Assembly (NCBI GenBank): GCA_027627225.1
Contig: JAPFQT010000040.1
Location: forward strand, 248,001 to 312,000
Direction: 5' to 3'
DNA: 64,000 nt
Source: Congeria kusceri
Taxonomy: Eukaryota > Mollusca > Bivalvia > Myida > Dreissenidae
The notes under the pieces are model-generated. The model ran no database searches, was not told the origin of the DNA, and worked only from the letters and a program-made list of their open reading frames with translations. The position numbers were made by a program, and so were the translations under genes. The stretch's first letter is position 1. Each line of letters begins with the position of its first letter. Positions 11,003-19,432 of the stretch are shown one piece after another.

Positions 11003-12015
11003 GGCTATTTTTATCTATAGACAAAGAACAAAACTACCCAATAAACAACGCAAAAGAAGTCCCGATTCTGAGCGGAGCATAGTAAAAAGTAGTTCTAATT
11101 ACAATTGCAAAAATATGTCAAATCAGAATCACTCTGCGCGGGTCTTGTTAGAATTAAGAAATAATTTTCGATTGATCGTTGTTTATCGGCCAATAAACAA
11201 CGATTTGGAGTTCTGATGCGAAGGAATTAAACCACGAGGGTGTTTTCTATACACAAAGAACAAAATTCATCGTTGTTAAACTAACAACCCGAAAAATAGC
11301 TCAGAAACTGTATACTTCGCACTGTAATTGCATAAAATGTTGTCAGGTCATGTTAGAATCGAAATTATTTTCGCATTATCGTTGTTTATCGGCTAATAAA
11401 CACCGATTTGGCGTTCTGATGCGGTTTTTTAGCCGATAACACAACTTTAAATCGAAAATCATTTCTTTTATAATGTACGCAAATATCGGTTCCAGAAGGA
11501 CATGGAATGTTGTATTTGGGTAGTTCCGTATAAAAATTAAGATGGAGCAGTGAAATGGATCGAGAGATCGTGAGTTCTGTTTGTAAGTGGTGTAAAATAT
11601 GATGCACAAATGAACGAGTATAAAGGATCATAAATCAAACAACAACTTGCAGTCAAAGACGCATTTCTGTTAATTAATTTAGAAATAATTTTTTATTAAT
11701 CGTTGTTTATCGGCCAATAAACAACGATTTGGAGTTCTGATGCGTAAGAATTAAACCAAGAAGGCGTTAGCCCGAGTTGTTTAATAGCCACGCATCAGAA
11801 CGACAAAGAGTTGTTTAGTGCTCGATAAACACTAATTATGCGAACATTATTTCGCTTTTAAGATGAGTTGACCAATATTTTTGCAATTGTAATTGAAACA
11901 TATTTTTACTATGCTCCGCTCAGAATCGGAACTTCTTTTTGCTTTATTTATTGGGTAGTTTAACGACGATAATTGTGTTCTTTGTCCATAGAAACATTAG
12001 CGAGTATCACGTTAC
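11003..12015. mobile_element. Hairpin-rich MITE cluster, three copies
   Basis: Copies lie at about 11003-11245 and 11246-11470 (starts CTATAGACAAAGAAC and CTATACACAAAGAAC) and 11682-12015 in the opposite orientation (end CTTTGTCCATAGAAACATTAG). A strong hairpin is seen at 11175-11204 and again at 11699-11728: arms of 11 bp (ATCGTTGTTTA) separated by 8 bases with GGCC. Between copies, 11520-11620 holds an ATGGATCGAGAGATCGTGAG motif shared with 23100 and 53980. No open frame is coding. Confidence 0.75.
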
Positions 12016-12019
12016 AATA

Positions 12020-12525
12020 TTACTTAGATTACGATCTTTATGCCTGATCATGATTAACAAATCTCCCAATGTCTTCGGTATTTGTGGCAAATCTTTTTCC
12101 ATATTTAAAAATACGATAACGTATGCATGTAATTTAATAATTTAATAATGTATTTCTCTTTTTATTGAATTGAGCAGTATTGTTTGTAACCGGTGACAAA
12201 AAAGCTATAAACATACTAATGTAAATAATCTGATGCCATTGGTTTCTGGTGAACATGTTACTGTTATAACAAGAAAAGTCGCCGTGGGAGCTTTTGTCAA
12301 CATGTGTTCTTTAAAATATTGTTCAGGGCTCATAGTTATATTTTATAATGGCACTTAATTTTGTACATATGCATGTAGAATATACATTGATTGTATATAT
12401 AGTGTAAAGCACTTTTGAACGTATATCCATTATGAAAAGAGTGCTATATAAATGTGGAATTATATATATATATGTCACCAATCTATTATTAGCATGAATG
12501 TCGAAAATATAATTTATAATGGTGA
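12020..12525. other. AT-rich spacer
   Basis: There is no gene. It contains TA-rich simple sequence and GTGTAAAGCACTTTTGAACG with GTGCTATATAAATG near 12400-12455, typical of the 3' part of dispersed repeats. Confidence 0.4.
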
Positions 12526-12710
12526 GGCTAAAAAAATTAATTGTGTGTTTCGGGCAACGGTTTCAAAAATGTGAGGTAGGGTCGGGATTAAACTTATCTA
12601 ATATCTGAAGAATACAGATTTCACGAAAAACAATCGTCGATAAAATTTAATGGTCACGGGTTATTTGCTAGGTAGAGTCGGGTTGCCCGAAACACAGAAA
12701 AAAATTGGCC
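12526..12710 (+). mobile_element. Small palindromic MITE with 15-bp inverted ends
   Basis: TGTGTTTCGGGCAAC at 12544-12558 is matched exactly in inverse at 12682-12696. Outside this pair lie GGCTAAAAAAATT on the left and AAAAAAATTGGCC on the right, extending the inverted repeat. The interior has GGTAGGGTCGGG and GGTAGAGTCGGG, linking it to the elements at 6284 and 34449. About 185 bp, non-coding. Confidence 0.75.
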
Positions 12711-13162
12711 TGATTTTGGAAGAGAAAGGGCAATTGTAAACTCAACGTTGGAATCAGTAAACGCGGGTTTCCTGCGGTTTTACTATTATTTTTGTAATGC
12801 ATTCAAGGGCAGTGTTGCACACCTTGAACATTGGAACAAATAGAAAGCATAAATAATATTGTTCATTTTATTTGAAGCGTGAGAGGCCAGGTTTTATAAA
12901 TTGCAGATAATATTAGTTTGTACCCAAGTCACACGCACGTGTTTTATTGCTCGTATGCTCTGTAGGATCATATTTTTCCCAAATCATATATTTCACACGC
13001 CTGTGGAGAATAGGATCTCATTTGTCACATTTATAAGTGTGAAGCATGTGATTGGCCAAAAAGGGGGTATGCGTACGGATCACATTTTTCACATAATTTA
13101 GGGTGAAATTGTATCGCGACAAGCGATGAAATCACTATTTGGAGCAATCATTATACAGTATT

Positions 13163-13295
13163 CATCATCATGATCGTCATCATCATCATCATCACCATCA
13201 TCGTCACCATCATCATCATCACCATCGTCATCATAATTATTTTATGCATCACCATTATTATCATTATACTTAACGTCATCATCAGTATTGTCATC
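13163..13295 (+). repeat. (ATC)n microsatellite inside the TIR element
   Basis: An imperfect CATCATCATC tract with CACCATCGTC interruptions. The other copy of the element has the inverse GATGATGATG tract at 47495-47640, so the microsatellite is an inherited part of the element. Confidence 0.85.
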
Positions 13296-13589
13296 ACTAT
13301 GAGAAACTAAGCCCTATTGGGGAGCTACTTATGTGTGCACGCGCTTAATCGTTTGTCAATACGTTTGTACGGTCTAGTTAGGAGACAGACAATATATGTA
13401 CTCGCGTACGTTCATACGAACGTACACCTTTTTATTGGGATATTAACCAATGCACGCATCCGAACGTACGTACAAAGGCACGTCCTATTTCGGATCATTA
13501 AAACCAAAATAACCATCTATATGTCCGCCCGAACTAGAATATACGTATTCACGGACGGTAATATAATGATCTTATTAGAACCTCAGCAC

Positions 13590-13900
13590 ATGTAAGTACG
13601 TACGTTTAGACAGTACAGTAGCGTAGCGTACCGTACCTCCCGTATCGTATCGTACGGTACCATATCGTTCCTTACCGTATCGTACTGTACCTAACCGTAC
13701 CGTACCTAACCGTAAAGTATCGTACCGTACCGCACCGCACCGTACTGTACCGTACCGTACATTTCCATACCATAGCATTACAAACCATACCGTACATGCC
13801 ATGCCGTGCCACACCATACCATGCCATACCATACCAAGCCGTACCATACTTAACCGTCTCGTACCATACCATGCATACTGTACCGTACCGTAAATCACCC
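13590..13900 (+). repeat. CGTACC/GTACC-rich low-complexity tract
   Basis: Overlapping CGTACCGTAC, CCATACC and TCGTACC motifs of 5 bp, roughly 300 bp long, self-complementary at GTAC and so able to form many small cruciforms. The inverse copy in the 46.8-kb element (46995-47145) is shorter, about 150 bp, so the tract changes length between copies. Minus-strand frames of 66 and 132 codons are repeat artefacts. Confidence 0.8.
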
Positions 13901-14135
13901 CTTTTGTTTTACATACAGTGTGAAAAATAGGATTATGATTTAAAAAATTCACTTTTTTTGAAAATTTGAACACTTTTTCATGTGTGAAGAATATGATTTG
14001 AGTTCATATCAACAACTGGACTCGATCACAAATTTCACAGAAAATGTGAAGAATGAGATTGCGATGTGAGAAGAATGAGATCATATTGTGCACATGTGTG
14101 AAAAATGTGATTTGTGAAAAATATGGTCCGACATA

Positions 14136-15445
14136 GCTCGAAAATGTGAGCTTTCCTACTCGCCCGGGCTGACGCGTCCAAACTTTGGCGAATGTGTTGC
14201 TTAAAGTCTTATGACTTCGAATCTACACGTGTTATTCACCTGAAACATGGCATATGCTTTCGTCACTAACTCCAGTATCAGATGCAACATTTCCTATAAA
14301 TCAGTTTTGTATTTTAACAGAGTTATGTTCTCCTCTTTACTTATATTTTAAGTGAAATAAAATGCGCGATGTACTAATCTAAGATTTTCAGTTCTAAAAT
14401 GGACACGGACAGAATGCTGGAGCTAGCGGTCGTTGTCGTATATAATTCGATCTTCCTTACCTTTAATCGAACATAAATCACCATCACTGTCTGTCGTATC
14501 CTTCACCGCTTGATTTGGTAACCGCGACTTTCAGTCCCGTTTAATTTAAACGCAGCTGTGGTTTTGGTTGCTGTTGATGTGTTCGGATGTGTTCGGATTT
14601 ACTGAGCGAACGACCAAATTTCTGCTTGGGTTGTCGATTGATAGAAACAGTCCTGTGGGAACATACCTAAGGTCCAGTAAAATTTCCTTTTATTTATTTA
14701 CGATGGAACCAGAGGTCGGTCTGCAGAAGCTATTTAATGCTCAAATGTGCATTTCAATAATAATCAATTTTTTATATAGATTTTTAGCTCAACTTAAAGT
14801 CGAGTTATTGTCGTCGCCCTTCCATACCTTTCCTTGTATGAACGTATTTTGAATTTTTTTTGGTAAATATAAAATTTCACTATAACTATCAAGACATTAA
14901 ATTAAAACTCAGGGTACTTGTTTATGAAGCTGAAACCATTCTGCAGATAAGAGGAGGTAACTCTTTAAAGGGTTTTGTTGGAGTTATTATCCTTTGTATA
15001 ACTGCAATTTTCCTTTTAGGTTAAATTTCTCAATACCTATATAAGGTATTCCCTTGAAACTCGAAGTACTTGATCAAGTGATGAACTTATTCTGTATACA
15101 AGAGGAGGTAACTGCATCAAGGATTTTGCTTTAGTTATTGCCCTTTTTCAACTTCAACAATATCTGTAAGAGGTATTGACTTGAAACACAACATCATAGT
15201 TATGAACCCACTATGTAGGCAAGATGAGGTTACTATATCAAGGATTTTTGGTGGAGTTATTGCCCTTTTTTCAACTTAGAATTGTTTGCTTTAGGTCATA
15301 TTTCTCAATATATATAGGAGGATTGGACTTGAAATTCAAAAAAACTCTACGACAGTGATAAACCTATTATAAACATAAGTCTAGATTACTATCAAATATG
15401 AGAAAGTCAAGCGTCCAGCACCCGTAGGCGGTGCTCTTGTTTAAA
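14136..15445 (+). mobile_element. TAGCTCG-type element of tandem units, copy 1
   Basis: It starts TAGCTCGAAAATGTGAGC, TTTCCTACTCGCCC, and ends near GGCGGTGCTCTTGTTT. The interior is a degenerate series of roughly 160-bp units with TTGAAAC, GGTATT and GTTATTGCCCTTTTT. Related elements are at 30883-31735, 40010-41050, 45163-46384 and, by a fragment, 47838-48040. Its left end abuts the TIR element at 14135. Non-coding; a frame at 14568-14852 has no recognisable similarity. Confidence 0.65.
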
Positions 15446-15454
15446 TAACGCTCT

Positions 15455-16299
15455 GTCATAATCCCAATTCCGGGCCATAAGGTTAATTTACTTGTATTAA
15501 AATTGGGTTAATTAGAGAAGCAAAAAAAAAAACAGTCTCAAAATACGCTGTATTTGGTATGATATACTCAGCCAAAGAAGAAATCTGACTGCGTATAGTT
15601 TGTCGCTTTCTTATTCTTGTATCAAATTATGAAGTGTCAGGTTTCTTGTTTGGTTGAGTAAACATGGTGTGCTAATATGCAGGGCAATCTGCTTTCTATC
15701 GATTACTTCATTACAAAAAATATGTTCTTCAAATTATTTTTCGTGTGTTTGAATAAAAACTATACTTTTCGTCCCTTTGTCCAATGTAAACGTCATTTAA
15801 TTAGTATATAAATCGAAAATTATTACTAAAATAATGACGCCTGAAATCATAGAAAACGTTTCAGTAGATTTACAATCATTTTTTTATTGATGTAAAAGAA
15901 CAACCATTGCTCCAGTAGTGCTGCAAGTTGGAGATCTTATAGCGCTTCCTGTCCGTGTGTTCGGCGGTTCATGTAGTCCAGTCCATCCTTCCCGCCTCAT
16001 GCTTGACACGTGCAACTTGTGTCTGCATAATTTAATAGCTGCATAATTGTCGTCTGAATAATTTAACAGCTGCATAATTGTCGTCTGCACAATGTCACGC
16101 GTCCCATTTTATAAAACGGAACATCTGTGTCGTAGATAAAATACGGGTTAAATCAATCTTACTTGTAAACCGGAAGTCTACCTGAAAATTAACCTGGAAA
16201 AGTTTCCGATATGGAAGGCTGATTGAAAAGGTGTTTGTTCATACGGCGATCGTTTCTGTACACGAAGAGGCAAAGGGTGAGCTAGTGTGGTCACTTATA
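15455..16299 (+). repeat. Block leading into array 4, paralogous to 4255-5510
   Basis: It matches the 4.3-5.5-kb block motif for motif, but lacks both of that block's MITEs. The TTGTCGTCTGCA or TTGTCGTCTGAA motif appears three times at 16017-16090, spaced by AATTTAATAGCTGCATAA. A CCGGAAGT motif lies at 16170. GAAGGCTGATTGAAAAG and CATACGGCGATCGTTTC (16213-16255) are also found at 49218-49260, where no array follows. Confidence 0.75.
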
Positions 16300-16868
16300 G
16301 TCATTGTCTCATATGGTTGCGTCGTTTGGTTATGTCACGTCATTGCGTCGTTTGATTTTGTCATGTTTCGTCACTTGGTTGTGTCACTTCGTTGCGTCAC
16401 TTGGTTGTTTCATGTCATTGCGTCGTTTGGTTGTGTTACGTCGTTGCATCGCTCGGTTGTGTCACGTCGTTGCATCGTTTGGTTGAGTCACTTCATTGCC
16501 TTCCTTGCTTGTGTCACGTCGTTGCACCGTTTAGTTGTGTCACGTCGTTGCATCGCTTTGTTACGTCATGTCGTTGAATTGTTTGGTTGTGTCACCTCCT
16601 TGCATCGTTTTGTTGTGTCACGTCGTTGATTCGTTTGGTTGTGTCACATTGTTGCATCGTTTTGTTGTGTGACGTCGTTGATTCGATTGATTGTGTCACA
16701 CCCTTGCATCGTTTTGTTGTGTCACGTCGTTGCATCGTTTGGTTGTTTCATGTCATTGATTCGCTAGGTTGTGTCGTGTCGTCGCATCACTTTCTTATGT
16801 CATGTCGTTACATCGTTTGGTTGTGTCACGTCGTTGCATCACTTGGTTGTTACCTCGTTAAATACCGT
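16300..16868 (+). repeat. 26-bp minisatellite array 4 (GTTGCATCGTTTGG class)
   Basis: About 22 units, more diverged than the other arrays: GTTGCATCGTTTGG, GTTGCATCGCTCGG, GTTGATTCGTTTGG and GTTGCATCACTTGG first halves, with TCACGTC, TCATGTC and TCACATT second halves. Many differences are C-to-T or G-to-A at CpG, as expected from methylation-driven decay (inference). It abuts a hairpin MITE at 16884. Frames of about 60-132 codons are repeat artefacts. Confidence 0.88.
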
Positions 16869-16883
16869 GACTGTCATCGTCGT

Positions 16884-17135
16884 TGAGGGCGTAAGCCCTC
16901 GTGGATTAATAGCCACGCATCAGAACGACAAATACGCTTAGTTGTTTATTGACCGATAAACAACGATAATGCCAAAAAAAATTGAATCTAACATGATCTG
17001 ACACTTATTTTTGGAATTTAAATGAGAACTATATTTTACGATGCTGCGCCCGGGACTACTTTCTGCATTGTTTTTTAACAACGATAATTTCGTTCTTTGT
17101 CTATAGAACAATCAGCGAGTATCATGTTAGAATTG
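16884..17135 (-). mobile_element. Hairpin-rich MITE at the end of array 4
   Basis: It carries GAGGGCGTAAGCCCTCGTGG, which is palindromic, then CACGCATCAGAACGACAAA, GTTTATTGACCGATAAACAA, ATGCTGCGCCCGGGAC, and ends TTCTTTGTCTATAGAAC. About half a family copy is present, its left half missing exactly where the array stops. This suggests that either the array grew up to it or the MITE inserted in the array edge. Confidence 0.7.
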
Positions 17136-17169
17136 TTTGTTTGTAAGGAACTTTGCGCAAAACGTTATG

Positions 17170-17840
17170 AATTAATTTGCAGAACTTAACGCACATTACG
17201 AACAGAGTATTGTATTTCATTTCCGCCCCCGCACAAACACATGAACATGTTCATTACACCGTAACAATCTTCAAAGGCGCGAACTGGGCCCATATGTAGA
17301 GTGTTAAGTTGTTCATTACTGAGTTGGAAATAAGGTAACACCACCACCACCTTCAACAACAACAACAACAATAATTTAGTAGCTCTTAAGCGTGCAGTTC
17401 GTTGTTAGCCATATGCAAAAACACAAGTGCTATACTTGAATGAGAAAAATATGAAATTAGGTAATGATAGAAGTTAACAAACAATATAGTATCCCTAGGG
17501 TTAAAAGTTAACCAACAATATAGTATCCCTACCAAAGTAATAAATATCTCAGTGCTTAAGAACGTGTGCATAACAAATACTAAATAATAGTGGAATTGAA
17601 TTGCAATTATTTTGTCAAAATCTTCAAACTATGCATTTCTTTGTCAGACTAAACTCTGAGTGTTTCTTAATTTCGAACATTTATAAATACCAGAGTGTAA
17701 CTCTTTACTTGGAGGGCATATGCCCTTGGGGATTAACAAAAATATCGCTCGTTTCTCGTACCACTTCCGGCCGAAAAGAAATAGCCACGACAGAAGATAG
17801 TGTTGACTTTGTTCATGTGAATGGACCATTGTGAAACTAA
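17170..17840 (+). repeat. Second copy of the 8.05-8.75-kb block
   Basis: GAACAGAGTATTGTATTTC, GCACAAACACATGAACATG, CAATCTTCAAAGGCGCGAA and GGGCCCATATG follow the order of the block at 8160-8260, then CACCACCACC and CAACAACAACAA microsatellites (17340-17370), then AGCTCTTAAGCG. A 27-bp stretch starting AAGTTAACAAACAATATAG is repeated with small changes at 17470 and 17503. There is no gene. Confidence 0.75.
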
Positions 17841-17948
17841 ACCTACAAATGCTCGTCGCATGTTGAGTATGTGGATTCTACAGGCTTCGTTCATGTGAAT
17901 GGACCATTGTGGAACTAAACCTACAAACGCTCGTCGTATGTTGAGTAG
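17808..17948 (+). repeat. 78-bp tandem duplication with ATGTGAATGGACCATT
   Basis: The segment from GTTCATGTGAATGGACCATT through CTCGTCG and ATGTTGAGTA occurs twice about 78 bp apart (17811 and 17889) with few differences. The 8.7-kb paralog has only one GTGAATGGACCATT (8718), so the duplication is specific to this copy. Confidence 0.75.
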
Positions 17949-17949
17949 G

Positions 17950-18345
17950 TGTGTAGTAGGGTGATGTATAAGGGACACTTATACTGCCTTGCTATATGAG
18001 CTAGCTTTTATAGCGACGCGGTAGAGCGTTTGCCTAGGAACCGGGAGGTCCCGGGTTCGATTTCCATTGTGGCTTGGGGATTTTTTCAGCTGTGTTACAT
18101 TGCCGCCCAACGTAAATAACCCACTGTGGTATGTACGACGTCCCAAAGATGTCAATGCAGAAGGAAATTCGTGGAAGAATTTTATACATGGAGGGAGAGT
18201 ATGTAGTAGGGTGATGCATAATGGACACTTATACTGCCTTGCTATATGAGCTAGCTTTTATAGCGACGCGGTAGAGCGTTTGCCTAGGAACCGGGAGTTC
18301 TCGGGTTCGATTCCCATTGTGGCTTGGGGATTTTTCAGCTGAGTT
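17950..18345 (+). mobile_element. Two tandem copies of a tRNA-derived SINE
   Basis: GCGACGCGGTAGAGCGTTTG followed by CCGGGTTCGATTTCC at 18014-18065, and the same with CGGGTTCGATTCCC at 18263-18315, resemble tRNA A and B boxes for pol III. The unit, from GTAGTAGGGTGATG to the next, is about 250 bp. The second copy is cut at TTTTTCAGCTGAG and rejoins the paralogous block near 18408. There is no acceptor-stem pairing and no folded tRNA, so these are SINE heads rather than tRNA genes. Confidence 0.75.
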
Positions 18346-18567
18346 TCACGTGAATTCTAAAACAAACCTATACAGCAGTATATCATGCACAGAACTTATC
18401 AGTGCTAAAACAACGAGAGGCTCCGAATCGTGCGTGACCTCGCAACTAGGTTTTCAACAATATTATAATGTTATGCATCTGAATTTCATTCAGATTTTGG
18501 TTATTATTCGTACACTTTGTTTCTCATTTGAATTGCTTTATTATGATATGTTTCTTTATGATTACTC

Positions 18568-19320
18568 AAAGTAAGATCTGTATTCGCAAGGGTCACACTC
18601 ATTCTGGACGATCTTTATTCGTAAAGATCCCATGCTAAACGATATGTATTCCTGATAATCACTAATGCACGATATTTTTCACTATCATCACTTAGTGTAC
18701 GATCTTTATTTGTGGTGAATAGATACTGTACGATCTTTCGTCGTGACGATCAGTGTTTGTGACGATCACATAATGTATGATCTTTGTTGATGATGACTTA
18801 GTGAACGGTCTTTATTCGTGATGATCATAATGCACCTATCAATATTTACTGGACTTTAGACTGACGGGCGGGAATTTGACAAGCCGAATGATTCCGGGTC
18901 CCGGGAAATAGACTTTGTTCGAATTTGAGATCCCGGTAATATTGGTACACCACTTGATACACCAATTAAGCATCCCCCATTGAGGGGATTTAGACGAAAA
19001 TGCTTGGATGTAGGGTGGGGAATTAGATCCCCCAAACTACAATTAGTCAAATTCCCGTGGGATTGCCCGCCGCTCCCCCCTCTTGGGAAGAAATATTGAT
19101 AGGTGTATAATATGTAAGATCTATTTTACCCATGATCACTTACAGCACAGTCTTTATTTGTACGGCCTTTATTCCCTATGATCACTTAATGTTTATTTTA
19201 ATTGATAATCACTAGGTATAAAATCATTAATCAATTCCCCTACTGTAAGATCTTTATCCCCTACTGTAAGATCTTTATACAGTATGATCAAAAATTGTAA
19301 GACATTTGAATAAAATGTCC
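18568..19320 (+). repeat. Degenerate GATCTTTATT repeats before array 5
   Basis: This is the counterpart of 8928-9365, with TACGATCTTTATTTGTGG, ACGATCTTTCGTCGTGACG and GTAAGATCTTTATCCC (twice at 19246-19275). It is split by the 275-bp MITE at 18832-19106, which the 9-kb copy lacks. Confidence 0.7.
18832..19106 (+). mobile_element. 275-bp MITE with perfect 15-bp inverted ends and 5-bp target duplication
   Basis: CACCTATCAATATTT at 18833-18847 is matched exactly in inverse at 19091-19105. ATAAT flanks it at 18827-18831 and 19107-19111. The paralogous site at 9178-9190 reads GATCACAATATG with one ACAAT and no insert, supporting these boundaries with one offset base at each end. The interior is GC-richer (CCGGGTCCCGGG, CCCCATTGAGGGGA) and non-coding. 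The superfamily is uncertain. Confidence 0.88.
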
Positions 19321-19432
19321 TGATATTTCAATTCATTATTGAGTGTGCTGCCATGGTTTGAGATAAACTAAACTAAATCGTTGACAATTCAGACCGATAT
19401 TTAGCACTCAGAATATACTAGTATAATAAAAG

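Larger units (their letters stand above)
12960..14135 (+). mobile_element. TIR element of about 1.2 kb (forward copy)
   Basis: The left end CTGTAGGATCATATTTTTC is inverted at the right end as GAAAAATATGGTCCGACAT. Subterminal motifs TTTCACACGCCTGTG and CACATGTGTGAAAAA continue the long inverted repeat for more than 50 bp. Inside lie an ATC trinucleotide repeat, a segment with AAGCCCTATTGGGGAGCTAC and GCCCGAACTAGAATA, and a CGTACC-rich stretch. The inverse of the whole arrangement is found at 46804-47837. No transposase frame is visible, so it is non-autonomous; the superfamily is not identifiable by eye. Confidence 0.75.

Noticed and set aside
18014..18090. tRNA gene
   Set aside because: A and B box-like motifs are present, but the acceptor and anticodon stems do not pair, and the segment is in a repeated SINE unit.
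18832..19106. Assignment to the Transib/RAG-like group
   Set aside because: The CAC start and 5-bp direct repeat are suggestive, but the direct repeat is offset by one base from CAC, and there is no transposase.
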